Origin: Cyanobacterium stanieri PCC 7202
Lineage (GTDB): Bacteria > Cyanobacteriota > Cyanobacteriia > Cyanobacteriales > Cyanobacteriaceae
Reading direction: 5' to 3'
Assembly (NCBI GenBank): GCA_000317655.1
Contig: CP003940.1
Location: 620,001-684,000, forward strand
DNA: 64,000 nt
Shown here: positions 1-9,781 of the stretch, one piece after another
Numbering within the stretch: the first letter of the stretch is position 1
Layout of the letters: each line of letters begins with the position of its first letter
Notes under the pieces: model-generated
What the model saw: only the letters and a program-made list of their open reading frames with translations
What the model was told of the DNA's origin: nothing
Databases searched by the model: none
Translations under genes and position numbers: made by a program

Positions 1-167
1 TTAATATTAATCGTCCTAGTGGTCAATCGGTGAGATTGAAGGAGGATTTATATTTTGTGGACAGAAATCTCGGTGCCTTTGAGGGATCTGTGGTTTTTGA
101 GGAAATGGGTAAACAGGTGGTTCGCCGAGTTGGGGAAATGGTTCCCGATGGCGCTGATAATTCCTAG
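1..167 (+). CDS. C-terminal fragment of an unidentified protein
   Basis: An open frame enters from outside the window and stops with TAG at 165-167, giving 54 residues ending in EMVPDGADNS. The fragment has alternating charged and hydrophobic residues and no membrane segment or recognisable motif. It lies 35 bp upstream of the next gene on the same strand, so the two may be co-transcribed. The family cannot be assigned from this tail. Confidence 0.5.
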   Translation, partial: NINRPSGQSVRLKEDLYFVDRNLGAFEGSVVFEEMGKQVVRRVGEMVPDGADNS

Positions 168-202
168 ATCTTAAGTTAAATTTATTGTGTGCAGGAGTAA
201 AT

Positions 203-466
203 ATGGAAAGAGTACAAAGAAAAATTAAGTGCGATCGCCTCCCATTGGCAATTTATAGGGAAGTAGCGGCGCATATCAGACAAATAGAAGGCATTGATGT
301 TAGTTTATTAGAACAAACCTCCAAGGATTTTGACTATCGACAAAGTCAGGTGGGAGGGTTATTAATAGAATATGATGGGGATCTCCCTACCAAGGCAACA
401 GAGCAACTAGAGTCGATTTTGGCTTACTATGCTAGTAAGTATAATTCATGGTCGAACCTTACTTAA
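203..466 (+). CDS. Small conserved hypothetical protein (87 aa)
   Basis: The ATG at 203 is preceded by CAGGAG with 5-nt spacing, so it is preferred over the in-frame TTG at 185. The product is soluble and of mixed charge, with a C-terminal half rich in Leu, Glu and Tyr (around QVGGLLIEYDGDLP) and no cysteines or membrane segments. I do not recognise the family. The stop codon lies only 3 nt before the ABC ATPase start, so the two genes are almost certainly translated from one mRNA, which hints at a role alongside the transporter. No function is assigned. Confidence 0.7.
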   Translation: MERVQRKIKCDRLPLAIYREVAAHIRQIEGIDVSLLEQTSKDFDYRQSQVGGLLIEYDGDLPTKATEQLESILAYYASKYNSWSNLT

Positions 467-469
467 GTA

Positions 470-1204
470 ATGGATAATAAAGATTCTAGTTTAGATAATT
501 GTTTAATTAAGTTAGAAAATATTTATAAAATTTATGGCAGTGGTAACACCGAAGTGGTTGCCCTGTCAGCGGTGAATCTTATCATTGAGTCAGGGGAATA
601 TTGTTCTATTATGGGAACCTCTGGCTCTGGAAAATCCACCATGATGAATATTCTAGGTTGTTTGGATCGACCGACTAGGGGAGAATACTATTTGAATGGG
701 GATAACGTAGCTTCTTTGTCTTCTCGACAGTTGGCAGTAATTCGTAATCAAAAAATTGGTTTTGTTTTCCAACAGTTTCACCTTTTACCCCAACTAAGTG
801 CTTTAGACAATGTCATCCTACCCATGAAGTATGCAGGAGTAACCACAGAACAACAAAGAGCTAGAGCCGTAGAAGCCCTAACCAAGGTAGGCTTAGAAAA
901 TCGTCTGTACAATCGCCCTAATCAGCTTTCGGGAGGACAACAACAGCGAGTGGCGATCGCCCGTGCCATTGTCAATAAACCCTTAATTCTCCTTGCGGAC
1001 GAACCCACAGGGGCATTAGATTCAGAAACCACCAAAGAGGTGATGAAAATATTTGCCGACCTAAACCAAGAAGGAATGACCATTATCCTTGTCACCCACG
1101 AACATGAAGTAGCCCAACTAACCCATCGAATCATTCAGTTTTCCGATGGTAAAATCATCCAGAACAATCAAAGGACTCTTTCCCTAAATCATAAACCCCT
1201 TTAA
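470..1204 (+). CDS. ABC transporter ATP-binding protein, MacB/LolD type
   Basis: This is the nucleotide-binding subunit of an export-type ABC system. The 244-residue protein has Walker A GTSGSGKS, a Q-loop in [13 protein letters not shown], the signature [14 protein letters not shown], Walker [14 protein letters not shown] and the H-loop VTHEHE. The ADEPTGALD sequence is typical of the MacB/LolD/FtsE group, which works with an FtsX-fold permease and often a membrane fusion protein. No permease is visible here, so partners lie upstream of the window or elsewhere. The gene starts 3 nt after its upstream neighbour and overlaps the convergent sensor kinase by 4 bp. Similarity to DevA-type exporters is possible, but the substrate is unknown. 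Confidence 0.9.
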   Translation: MDNKDSSLDNCLIKLENIYKIYGSGNTEVVALSAVNLIIESGEYCSIMGTSGSGKSTMMNILGCLDRPTRGEYYLNGDNVASLSSRQLAVIRNQKIGFVFQQFHLLPQLSALDNVILPMKYAGVTTEQQRARAVEALTKVGLENRLYNRPNQLSGGQQQRVAIARAIVNKPLILLADEPTGALDSETTKEVMKIFADLNQEGMTIILVTHEHEVAQLTHRIIQFSDGKIIQNNQRTLSLNHKPL

Positions 1205-4200
1205 AAACCCATACGCTCTAGCTCATTATTCATAATAACCTCAACATTTTGATATTCTGCCACCACAAGGGGAACTAACTCACTAATAGCCATCATATTT
1301 CCTTTGATAGTATGGCTTTCTACCTGACGACATAATTCCGACAAATAAGTAGCCCCAAGGGTAAGACTACTAGACTTGAGGGTATGGGAACTAATTTTAA
1401 TTTGGTCTAAATCTTTATTCTCTAAACCCATTTTTAAATTTTCCATCAATTGAGGACTATCTTCTAAATAGGAATTGATTAAGTCTCGGAAAACTTCGAC
1501 GAAATCTTCTTCTCCGATCATATCTTTCAATTCGGCAATAATATTTTCATCTAATTTGGTCATGGATCCTTCTATAACAGGTTTTTGCTTGAGATAATTA
1601 CTATTAAATATAACGGCAGTGTCAGATTTTCTAACGGTTTTTAACTTTTCAATCAATGCCTCCACTTTAACGGGTTTAGATAAATAATCATCCATTCCCG
1701 CCTCAAGACATCTTTGTCTATCTCCCTCCATAGCATTGGCCGTCATGGCAATAATACAAGGGCGTTGTCCCTGAAAATCGCTATTAGAACTATTCCAGAG
1801 GGTACGAATTTGACGAGTGGCCGTTAGACCATCCATTTCTGGCATTTGTACATCCATTAAAATTAAATCATAGGATTGACGACGTAAAGCATCTAAAACT
1901 TCTAAACCATTGCCCACCACATCAGCACGATAGCCCAGACGTTTGAGAATATTAGTAATCACTTTTTGGTTAATAATATTATCCTCGGCGATCAATATTT
2001 TTAGTGGACTGGTAACGCTCAACTCTTCTTCACCGATGGCCTCTGTAAGAGATACGGGAGAAAGTTTATTCAGTGGTTTGGAGGGGAGGGGATTTTGTAA
2101 GACTTTGGAGAGTATATAAAAAAGTCTTGATTGTTTGATGGGTTTAATAAGGGTGGCTGCCCAATTGACTTCCTTCAAGGCTTTTTCGATTTCACCATGA
2201 CCAATGGAACTCAATAAAATCAGAGGAGTGGAGCGATATTTTTCCATGGCACTAATATTTTTTGCCACCGTTGCCCCGTCCATTTTGGGCATTTGCATAT
2301 CAAGAATAGCTAAGTCAATGTCGGGTTGTTCTGCTATTAGGGCAAGGGTTTCCTCCCCTGATGCAGTGATTAACACCTCTAGCCCAAATTTATCACACTG
2401 GGTGCGCAACATACGGCGATTTACTTCATTATCATCGACAATTAAAACTTTTTTCCCCTGCAAAAATGAATTTTGGGCTTCGATGGAGGGGGGAATGTTA
2501 CTCGAAAAACGGGTTTTGATGGTAAAACAAAATTTTGAGCCGGGGGTTTCGCTATGGGAGGTTATCTGCCACTGAGGAGGGTATTCCCCAGCGATATGTC
2601 CTTTACTCTCTACCCACATATTACCTTTCATCAGATGTACTAATTTTTGACAAATGGCTAATCCTAACCCTGTACCGCCATAGTTGCGAGTAGTGGAGGC
2701 ATCTACTTGGGAAAAGGCTTTAAACAATCTATCCATACGATTACGGGGGATACCGATACCTGTGTCTTCGATGACAAACAGGAGGTTTGAATAACGGCGA
2801 TCGCCTATACTATGGGAATCAATGGTGACAGATAGGATAACCTCCCCCGTGGGAGTAAATTTAACGGCATTACTGAGCAGATTTACTAATACTTGCCGTA
2901 AACGGGTAACATCACCAATAATGGAGGGGGAAATATCAGGATCGAGAAAATAAACCAACTCGATATTTTTTTGGGATGCTTTGGGGGCTAATAAATCAAG
3001 GGATTCCTCAATGACTTGATAGAGGGAAAAGGGTTGTTGTTCTAGTTCAAGTTTTCCTGATTCAATTTTGGAAAAATCCAAAATATCGTTAATGATACTC
3101 AAAAGGCTGTCGCTACTGGTGCGGATAATTTCGGTAAATTCCTGTTGTTCGGGGGTTAATTCTGTATCCAATAATAGTCCTGTCATACCAATAACCGCAT
3201 TCATGGGGGTACGAATTTCATGGCTCATGGTCGCCAAAAACTGACTTTTGGCTTGGTTGGCGGCTTCTGCTTGTTCTTTGGCAATTCTTAATTCTTGCTC
3301 TACTTTTACTTTATCAGTAATATCGGTAATGGTACCCACAAGGCGATAGGGTTTACCTTCACCATCAAAATCTCGCTTTCCCTTGGCTTGTACCCAGATA
3401 TAATTACCGTTACGATGTTTGAGGCGGTGAATGTTTTGATATAAATCCTTTTTATTGTTGAGGTAAAGATATATTTCCTGTAAATTTCTTTCCTTGTCTT
3501 CAGTGTAAATGCGATCGAACCAAGTATCCAAAATTGGCGGCAGGGGGTTTTCTTCATAACCGATAATACGCATCCAAGCAGGGGAATAATACACTTCGTT
3601 AGTGTTTAAATTCCAGTCCCAGATACCATCGTTAGTACCAGAAACTGCCAACTCATAACGTTCGTCTTTTTCCCTTAATTTTTGTTCTATTTCTTGCTTT
3701 TTCTCTATTTGTTGCTCTAATTTTTGGGTATTTAATCGTAACTCTTTGGTACGTTCGGCTATTCTGATGGCAAGGGTTTCTTTTGATTCTTTTAGTTGTG
3801 CAAATTTTTCCCTCAAAATTTCTACCATCAATTGATAGTTATTACTTAAAATTTCTATTTCTTCGGTGTTCGTATTCTCCCATTCAATCGCTTGATTTGA
3901 GGTAATTTTTTCGGGTAAATCTGTGGTAATTTTAGTTAAAATTTTTATGGGTTTGACGACACTTTTACTAATTTTATAAGCAAAGAAAAAAGTGATGATA
4001 ACAATGATCATCATAATTGCTAATAACCGCCCATAATATCTTTGTAAGTTATCTACATAGGGCTGAGTATGGACACTACAAATCAGTCGAAAAGGAAAAT
4101 TATTGTCCAGGGGAACTTGCCTAAAGTAGGTTGAATTTCTCCATCTTGCCATGATGGGCATTCCGGGGGCAATGGGCAAAGAGTGATAAATTCCTTCCGT

Positions 4201-5409
4201 TAAATATTGGTTATTATCGGGCGATCGCACTTCATAATTTTGATCAGTTTGTAAACTAAAAAAACGATTGCTAGTATGATGATTATGGGAACTCAAAATA
4301 ATTCGATCTTGTTCACCTAAAAGAAAAAGATCTGTTTGAGAACTTTGTGCATTTTGAGCAATAAAATCCTGTAAAGAACTAATATTAATTGCCCCATAAA
4401 CTACCCCAGACCATTGACCATCCCTAACAATAGAACTAACAAAACCTAAGTGTAAATTGCGATTGGCGATATTGCTATCAATACCCGTAATCATATTACC
4501 TCCATTCAATTTTGAGAGGATAAAATGGTCGGTACTACTAATATCTAATCCTAATAATGTTGCCTGTTCTTGTTCACTATTAGAAACTGCTGAAACTATC
4601 ACCCCTTGTTCATCAGCGATATAAATACTATCAAAATCTGTCAAAACATCGAGAACGAAAGCAAGATTTGCATTTCCATCATTAATATTATCCGTAGATT
4701 CCTGTTGTGCCAAAATTTCGATCGCCCTTTGATGTTCTTCTTGCCAAAGACTAATATCCTGTGCCAAGCTCTCGGTAACTTGATTTATTTTGACAATAAT
4801 TTGCCCTTCTGTTTCCCTAAGTTGATGATTACTAGCGATGATACTAAACAACAATAAGGGCAGAAATATACTACTAATTAATAAGTTAAATAAAGTTTGT
4901 TCAAAAGGTAATATTAAGCGTCCTAAATTAACTTTTAACCATTTATTAATAGGAATATAATAAATAAAAATACTGGCAATAACTGCATTTAAAATACCAT
5001 TAATAGACTGCTTTAAAAGTATTAATAAAACCCCTAATAGTGATAAATTTAATATATATCCATAGATAATTACTATTAGGGGGCTACCAATGATAATCCA
5101 ATAGAAAGCCGTTAATAAAATGAGGCTTTTAGATTTTTTCTTCCAAAAATAATTAACGATTACTGCTTCTAGGGTATATCCCAAAATAGCGTAAACATGA
5201 CCCCACAAAAAATATGTATATATACTAGCGACAAAACCTGACACAGACCCCCAAAATCTACCATAATAATAGGAGATTAACCAAACAAAAATACTACCAA
5301 AAATAAAATCAATACCAAAAAATAATCGCAAATTAAAATAGTTACCCAAATAGCCCAAAACCATCAGGATAACTAAACCTAAATTAATTTGTTTGATCTT
5401 ATTTTTCAT
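1201..5409 (-). CDS. Tripartite membrane hybrid sensor histidine kinase
   Basis: This 1402-residue phosphorelay protein carries every relay module in one chain. The N-terminal ~200 residues hold several hydrophobic helices (MASE-like). An extracytoplasmic Cache/PDC-like sensor spans ~205-450, followed by a helix near 460-480, a HAMP region and a coiled coil at ~555-605. A PAS/PAC domain covers ~608-705. HisKA has FLATMSHEIRTP with phospho-acceptor His730, and an HATPase domain follows (DTGIGIP, GTGLGLAI). Two receiver domains have Asp1037 (LDMQMPKMDG) and Asp1186 (MDVQMPEMDG). The C-terminal Hpt domain has His1342 (SHTLKSSS). The ligand is unknown. The 3' end overlaps the convergent ABC ATPase by 4 bp. 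No dedicated response regulator is adjacent. Confidence 0.93.
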   Translation of the reverse strand: MKNKIKQINLGLVILMVLGYLGNYFNLRLFFGIDFIFGSIFVWLISYYYGRFWGSVSGFVASIYTYFLWGHVYAILGYTLEAVIVNYFWKKKSKSLILLTAFYWIIIGSPLIVIIYGYILNLSLLGVLLILLKQSINGILNAVIASIFIYYIPINKWLKVNLGRLILPFEQTLFNLLISSIFLPLLLFSIIASNHQLRETEGQIIVKINQVTESLAQDISLWQEEHQRAIEILAQQESTDNINDGNANLAFVLDVLTDFDSIYIADEQGVIVSAVSNSEQEQATLLGLDISSTDHFILSKLNGGNMITGIDSNIANRNLHLGFVSSIVRDGQWSGVVYGAINISSLQDFIAQNAQSSQTDLFLLGEQDRIILSSHNHHTSNRFFSLQTDQNYEVRSPDNNQYLTEGIYHSLPIAPGMPIMARWRNSTYFRQVPLDNNFPFRLICSVHTQPYVDNLQRYYGRLLAIMMIIVIITFFFAYKISKSVVKPIKILTKITTDLPEKITSNQAIEWENTNTEEIEILSNNYQLMVEILREKFAQLKESKETLAIRIAERTKELRLNTQKLEQQIEKKQEIEQKLREKDERYELAVSGTNDGIWDWNLNTNEVYYSPAWMRIIGYEENPLPPILDTWFDRIYTEDKERNLQEIYLYLNNKKDLYQNIHRLKHRNGNYIWVQAKGKRDFDGEGKPYRLVGTITDITDKVKVEQELRIAKEQAEAANQAKSQFLATMSHEIRTPMNAVIGMTGLLLDTELTPEQQEFTEIIRTSSDSLLSIINDILDFSKIESGKLELEQQPFSLYQVIEESLDLLAPKASQKNIELVYFLDPDISPSIIGDVTRLRQVLVNLLSNAVKFTPTGEVILSVTIDSHSIGDRRYSNLLFVIEDTGIGIPRNRMDRLFKAFSQVDASTTRNYGGTGLGLAICQKLVHLMKGNMWVESKGHIAGEYPPQWQITSHSETPGSKFCFTIKTRFSSNIPPSIEAQNSFLQGKKVLIVDDNEVNRRMLRTQCDKFGLEVLITASGEETLALIAEQPDIDLAILDMQMPKMDGATVAKNISAMEKYRSTPLILLSSIGHGEIEKALKEVNWAATLIKPIKQSRLFYILSKVLQNPLPSKPLNKLSPVSLTEAIGEEELSVTSPLKILIAEDNIINQKVITNILKRLGYRADVVGNGLEVLDALRRQSYDLILMDVQMPEMDGLTATRQIRTLWNSSNSDFQGQRPCIIAMTANAMEGDRQRCLEAGMDDYLSKPVKVEALIEKLKTVRKSDTAVIFNSNYLKQKPVIEGSMTKLDENIIAELKDMIGEEDFVEVFRDLINSYLEDSPQLMENLKMGLENKDLDQIKISSHTLKSSSLTLGATYLSELCRQVESHTIKGNMMAISELVPLVVAEYQNVEVIMNNELERMGF

Positions 5410-5541
5410 AGTAAAAAAGCAATATAGGAATATTCAGACCACAAGACTAAAAAGAAACTTTAATGAGTCCATGGTGGGGTTGTCATGGTCATTAATTTTT
5501 GATCTTAGTGTGCCTTTATTCCCCGACTATTAACTATTTTT

Positions 5542-6987
5542 TTAACGATGCCACTTAGTTACACCACCAGCCCCATCAATCAGAGTAATTCCTTGCTCTT
5601 TTAATATATCCCGGATGCGATCGCCTTCCGCGTAATTTTTTGCCTTACGAGCCATGATCCTTTCCTGCACAAGAGCCTCTATTTCCTCATCACTCATTTG
5701 AGTTTGAGCAGAATCTTGTTCATAGAAATCCACCTTCAAGCCTAACACATCTGCTAGGGTGATTAAAGTATACCATTTATCCCCTAACTCCTCCGAGGAT
5801 AGAGTTGTTCGCCCCTCATGCACCAATATATTAGATTCTCGCCGTAAATCCTTGGCTAAATCAAACAAAATTGCTACCCCCGCCGCAAAATTAAAATCTC
5901 GATCCACCTCTTGACAAAAACGCTCCTGAACTGATGTGATCATGTTATGGTGGGTGTCCTCTGTCCAATTTAAAGATGTTCCATGCTTGATTCCAAACTG
6001 TAAACCCTCACAGAAAGTATGCCAACCATTAGTTGCTGACTCCATGGCATCTTTGGTAAAGTCAATGGGTTTACGATAATTTGCCTGTAAAACAAATAAC
6101 CTCACCGCCATGGGATCATATTTTTCCAATAACTCTCGAATGGTAATAAAATTTCCCAAAGACTTAGACATCTTTTCCCCTTCCACCTTCACCATGCCAT
6201 TGTGCATCCAATAGTTAGCCAAGGATTTACCCGTCACCGCCTCTGATTGGGCAATTTCGTTTTCATGATGGGGAAAAATAAGATCATTCCCCCCTGCATG
6301 AATATCAATGGTTTCCCCCAACATCTCCCGCACCATGGCAGAACATTCTATGTGCCACCCAGGGCGCCCCTTGCCCCAAGGGGAGTCGTAACTAGGTTCA
6401 TCAGGTTTTGCAGACTTCCACAGGGCAAAATCAAAATCATTTTCTTTTTGGGCTTCCGATTGGTTTGCCCTACCTCCTGCCCCTGCTTGTAAATCGTCCA
6501 ATTTACGTCCTGAGAGCTTACCATAACCATCAAACTTGTGGACTGAATAATAAACATCTCCCCCTGTTTGATAAGCATAGCCCTTCTGTTCTAATTCCCA
6601 TACCAGTTTTTTGATACCATCAAGGGCATGGGTGGCACGAGGATAGGCATCAGCAGGGCTAACGTTCAATCTTTCCATATCCTCAAAATATGCCTTGATA
6701 AAACGCTCTGACACCTCTTCCATAGAGCATTTTTCTTTTCTGGCACGGTTTAATATCTTGTCGTCTATGTCTGTAAAATTTTGAATATAAGTAACCTTAT
6801 AACCTCGCCATTGTAGATATTTTCTGACCACATCCCAAACAATACAAGTACGGGCATGACCTAAGTGACAGTAATCATATACAGTAATACCACAGCAATA
6901 CATTTTTACTTCATGGTCGCTGATGGTTTTCAATTCTTCTTCTTGCTTGGAAAGACTGTTATATAAGGTAATTTTACTGTTGATCAT
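5542..6987 (-). CDS. cysS: Cysteine--tRNA ligase
   Basis: CysS charges tRNA-Cys with cysteine in the cytoplasm. The 481-residue protein is of normal length. It shows the class I HIGH signature as HLGH (residues 41-44, in CCGITVYDYCHLGHART), KMSKS in GEKMSKSLGN, and the family block GWHIECSAM with a zinc-ligand cysteine, followed by HAGGNDLIFPHHENE. The C-terminal anticodon-binding tail ends in TLIDGAGGVTKWHR. It is transcribed alone, divergent from the phasin-like gene. Confidence 0.97.
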   Translation of the reverse strand: MINSKITLYNSLSKQEEELKTISDHEVKMYCCGITVYDYCHLGHARTCIVWDVVRKYLQWRGYKVTYIQNFTDIDDKILNRARKEKCSMEEVSERFIKAYFEDMERLNVSPADAYPRATHALDGIKKLVWELEQKGYAYQTGGDVYYSVHKFDGYGKLSGRKLDDLQAGAGGRANQSEAQKENDFDFALWKSAKPDEPSYDSPWGKGRPGWHIECSAMVREMLGETIDIHAGGNDLIFPHHENEIAQSEAVTGKSLANYWMHNGMVKVEGEKMSKSLGNFITIRELLEKYDPMAVRLFVLQANYRKPIDFTKDAMESATNGWHTFCEGLQFGIKHGTSLNWTEDTHHNMITSVQERFCQEVDRDFNFAAGVAILFDLAKDLRRESNILVHEGRTTLSSEELGDKWYTLITLADVLGLKVDFYEQDSAQTQMSDEEIEALVQERIMARKAKNYAEGDRIRDILKEQGITLIDGAGGVTKWHR

Positions 6988-7120
6988 TATTCCCGTAATT
7001 TAATAATGGCAATGATTTTTATTTTACCTTGAATAGCTGTTGTCGGGAAAAATGATATTCTCCCATGGAGAAGTGTAATAATTGGATAATAAGCAAATAA
7101 AAACTTATATTGAGAAAATT

Positions 7121-7444
7121 ATGGAAAATAACGATTGGTTAAAACAGTTATTAATGATTGGTGTGGGTACGACTTCTTTGGCGGCAGAGAAAATTAAGGA
7201 AGTTAGTGATCAATGGGTAAAAGAAGGGAAAATAAATTCGGATCAAGCCAAGGGAATAGTTGATGATTTGATGCAACAAATGCAGTCAGAGTCAGGTAAT
7301 TTTCAAACTCAAATGGAGCGTCAATTGCGTAATATGTTGCAAGATTTGGGTGTACCTAGGCAGTCTGAAATGGACGAATTAAGAGGTAGAATTGATCGTT
7401 TGGAAAGACAAATTAGAGATTTAGAGAATAAATCTTGGCGTTAA
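7121..7444 (+). CDS. Phasin-like coiled-coil protein
   Basis: A small helical protein of the cyanobacterial phasin-like family. Residues NDWLKQLLMIGVGTTSLAAEKI near the start and the C-terminal heptad region (SEMDELRGRIDRLERQIRDL) are typical, with a predicted coiled coil over the last ~30 residues. Related proteins associate with polyhydroxyalkanoate granules or act as small scaffolds, and no PHA synthesis gene lies nearby. I prefer ATG 7121 because homologues begin near NDWLKQ. An in-frame TTG at 7082 with GGAGAAG upstream would add 13 residues and cannot be excluded. Confidence 0.72.
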   Translation: MENNDWLKQLLMIGVGTTSLAAEKIKEVSDQWVKEGKINSDQAKGIVDDLMQQMQSESGNFQTQMERQLRNMLQDLGVPRQSEMDELRGRIDRLERQIRDLENKSWR

Positions 7445-7471
7445 TTGTTGAGTTTTAATTATTTTATTTTT

Positions 7472-7558
7472 ATATCAAGTTTGGGTGTTCAGTTATTGAA
7501 AAGATTATCCTTTTGCCCCCTAAATCCCCCAATTCTGGGGGACTTTTTATATTTTGAT
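7472..7558. repeat. Family A palindromic miniature repeat, diverged copy
   Basis: This stretch begins with ATATCAAGTTT, contains the core CCCCCAATTCTGGGGG, which folds into a G/C stem, and ends near ATTTTGATAG. The same layout recurs at 16113-16216 and 58707-58809, and in partial form at 18391, 29233 and 61659. It lies between two convergent genes (phasin-like and VKOR). Confidence 0.75.
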
Positions 7559-7570
7559 AGGGAAAAAATA

Positions 7571-7600
7571 AAAATCCCCCTGTTTTGTGTTGGGGGATTT
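7571..7600 (-). terminator. Rho-independent terminator of the VKOR gene
   Basis: ATCCCCC at 7574-7580 pairs with GGGGGAT at 7592-7597. Read on the minus strand, the stem is followed by a T-rich run (ATTTTTATTTTTT) just beyond the stop of the VKOR-thioredoxin gene at 7609. This is a good intrinsic terminator on the minus strand. Confidence 0.8.
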
Positions 7601-7608
7601 AATGGTTA

Positions 7609-8616
7609 TTAACGACGAGGTAGGGTATATTTAAAGTCAGTATTACCCGTATATCCCGTTAACTCTGCCAAACGATCAAGGGTTAAGGTACCTTCATAGA
7701 TTTGACCATCAATTTGCCAGGTGGGGAATGCCCTTACAATGCCTTCACATCTTTCTGGTTCGCCATTTAAACCGTCTGGGGTACATTCGATATGGGGGAC
7801 GATGTTATAGGCTTCTTCTCCAAACAACTGTTTTTGATCAAAACAGTGAGGACACCAGTAAGCGGTGTATTTGGTAGCACCGACGGAGGCGAGATGTTCG
7901 GCGAGTTCAATTTCTGCTGGCCCAGAGGTGGTGGTAATTTCCCAACCTACGGGGGGTTGGGCGGCGGTGTTGGGTCGAGAAATGGGGATTCTTTCTCCGG
8001 GAGCGAGGGGTATTTCTTCGTTGGCGATGGGGTTATTGACGTTGGAATAAACTCCTAGGGAACCAACGATGGTAACTAAAATAACGATCGCACCGATAAA
8101 TAATATTTGTCCGAAGTCTTCCCAGTCATGACCAATAATTGCCATGACAAGGAAACTAAGGGAAAATAGAGCCGAACCGATACAGTAATAACAAGCGGTT
8201 TGTAACTCAAAGGCGAGAACATACATCAGATAACCGCTAAAGGCTGCCATGGCAAAACTGAGGGCAAGAATTAACAACCAGGTGTTATTTTCGAGGTTTT
8301 GTCTCAGTTTTTTATTATTTTCTGGGGAGACGGCAAGGGGGGCAAGGGATAATATTCCCATGGCGAGATAACCCAATGCACCAAATAGACTGAGGGGCGG
8401 CCCTGTTCTACCCACAGGATCGAGAGGATAGGCATAGGCACTATCTAATACCGTATCACAAGCACCTGCCTCTTGTCCGACACAGGCAAAATCCCCCCCT
8501 GTGAGGGAGATAAAGGTTAGGTATGAGGTTAAAATAAAACCCACAAGGGCGATCGCACCTATAATTAAGCGTGAATGTTTTTGTATCCACGGCACATTGC
8601 GACGACGACGAATCAT
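7609..8616 (-). CDS. VKOR-thioredoxin fusion (disulfide-forming enzyme)
   Basis: A 335-residue membrane protein joining a vitamin K epoxide reductase (VKOR) domain to a thioredoxin-like domain. It drives disulfide formation in exported or lumenal proteins using quinone as electron acceptor. The VKOR part has about five membrane helices between residues 15 and 190, the loop cysteines Cys45 and Cys53, and the active-site pair Cys142-Cys145 (ACYYCIGS). The soluble part has the thioredoxin-like pair Cys255-Cys258 (YWCPHCFDQ) plus Cys278 and Cys290. All expected redox cysteines are present. Cyanobacterial homologues (LTO1-type) support photosystem assembly. It has its own terminator at 7571-7600. 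Confidence 0.93.
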   Translation of the reverse strand: MIRRRRNVPWIQKHSRLIIGAIALVGFILTSYLTFISLTGGDFACVGQEAGACDTVLDSAYAYPLDPVGRTGPPLSLFGALGYLAMGILSLAPLAVSPENNKKLRQNLENNTWLLILALSFAMAAFSGYLMYVLAFELQTACYYCIGSALFSLSFLVMAIIGHDWEDFGQILFIGAIVILVTIVGSLGVYSNVNNPIANEEIPLAPGERIPISRPNTAAQPPVGWEITTTSGPAEIELAEHLASVGATKYTAYWCPHCFDQKQLFGEEAYNIVPHIECTPDGLNGEPERCEGIVRAFPTWQIDGQIYEGTLTLDRLAELTGYTGNTDFKYTLPRR

Positions 8617-8679
8617 AATATTTTCTGTATATGTATTTATCTATTTGATTTGAATTTTAGCAATAATTATTAATTTGAG

Positions 8680-8709
8680 GTGTCAGGTTGCAGGTGTCAG
8701 GTTTCAGGT
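8680..8709. repeat. Short CAGGT-type tandem repeat
   Basis: The unit GTGTCAGGTTGCAG and variants repeat about three times between the VKOR and btpA genes. The same CAGGT/ACCTG word array is found at 16891-16925, 40444-40475, 42528-42560 and 42652-42682, often beside family B palindromes. Confidence 0.6.
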
Positions 8710-8754
8710 CAATGGTATTATAAATCATTCACCCCTCATCACCCCTACTCCTCA

Positions 8755-9588
8755 TCACCTCATCTCCTTAACTTTCTCAGGCTTTTTTTCCACCACCTCT
8801 TGGGCGGCTTCTACAAATTGAGACACCCTAGTAGGATCAATGGTTTCATTAATATTACCCTTTCTTTTAATGGAACTTGCCACAATTACCCCGTCAGCAA
8901 ATCCCATCAACTCACCGATATTATCAATGTCTGCGCCACTACCAATTAATACAGGAGTACCATTAGCTGCCTGTTGAGCCAGTTCCAAATCTTCGAGATT
9001 AGGGGGTAAACCCGTTGCCCAACCTGATAAAATAACAGCATCCGCCAAACCTCTTTCGATGGTATCTTTAACTGCGCTGGTTAAATTGGGAGTACCCAAA
9101 GGACGGGCGTGTTTTACCAAGACATCGGCAAAAATGGCTATATCCTGACCCAATTCTCGGCGATAGCGTTGGATTTCATGGGCTTTTCCCTCAATCAAAC
9201 CTTGATCCGTTGCCATTACTCCCGTATAGACATTGACTCGGATAAACTTGGCACCCACACAAGAGGCGATCGCCAAACCCGTAATAGCATCATTGCGCAA
9301 CACATTTAAGCCGATGGGTAACATAACCAAACTCATAATACGATCAACTATTAAAGTCATGGCACTTATGACCGCAGGATCTACTTTATCCTTAGTAAAA
9401 GGAGCATCAAAAAAATTTTCAATGATAATACCATCAACTCCTCCCGCCGCCAAAGCAGTTGCTTCTTGTTCTGCCCTTTCCATAACTGCTTGTAAATCTC
9501 CTCCCCAACGAGCAGAAGTGGGCAAAGGTAGTAGATGTACAACTCCGATAATGGGGTTTTTTTTGCCAAATATTTGTTCAGTTATCAT
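8755..9588 (-). CDS. btpA: Photosystem I biogenesis protein BtpA
   Basis: This 277-residue TIM-barrel protein of the BtpA/SgcQ family is needed in cyanobacteria for stable accumulation of photosystem I reaction-centre proteins. It acts as an extrinsic thylakoid-associated factor. The start motif PIIGVVHLLPLPTSARWGGD and the blocks GGVDGIIIENFFDAPF, GAKFIRVNVYTGVMATDQG and DAVILSGWATG are characteristic. There is no signal peptide or membrane segment. The C-terminal ~20 residues are charged (VVEKKPEKVKEMR). It appears monocistronic. Confidence 0.93.
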   Translation of the reverse strand: MITEQIFGKKNPIIGVVHLLPLPTSARWGGDLQAVMERAEQEATALAAGGVDGIIIENFFDAPFTKDKVDPAVISAMTLIVDRIMSLVMLPIGLNVLRNDAITGLAIASCVGAKFIRVNVYTGVMATDQGLIEGKAHEIQRYRRELGQDIAIFADVLVKHARPLGTPNLTSAVKDTIERGLADAVILSGWATGLPPNLEDLELAQQAANGTPVLIGSGADIDNIGELMGFADGVIVASSIKRKGNINETIDPTRVSQFVEAAQEVVEKKPEKVKEMR

Positions 9589-9781
9589 AAAAATTTAATA
9601 TATATTCTGTCCTTCTGAGCCGAAGTAGAGTCAGATTAATTTATCTTCTTAGCAAGTTCTTATTTTAATGGTGCGTGGTAACTTAGCCAAATATTTCTCT
9701 CCTCTATCCCACACAAACTAGAATCTCCCTGATAGAATAAAGCAAATCATATTCACATAATATATAGACAATAATCTATTA

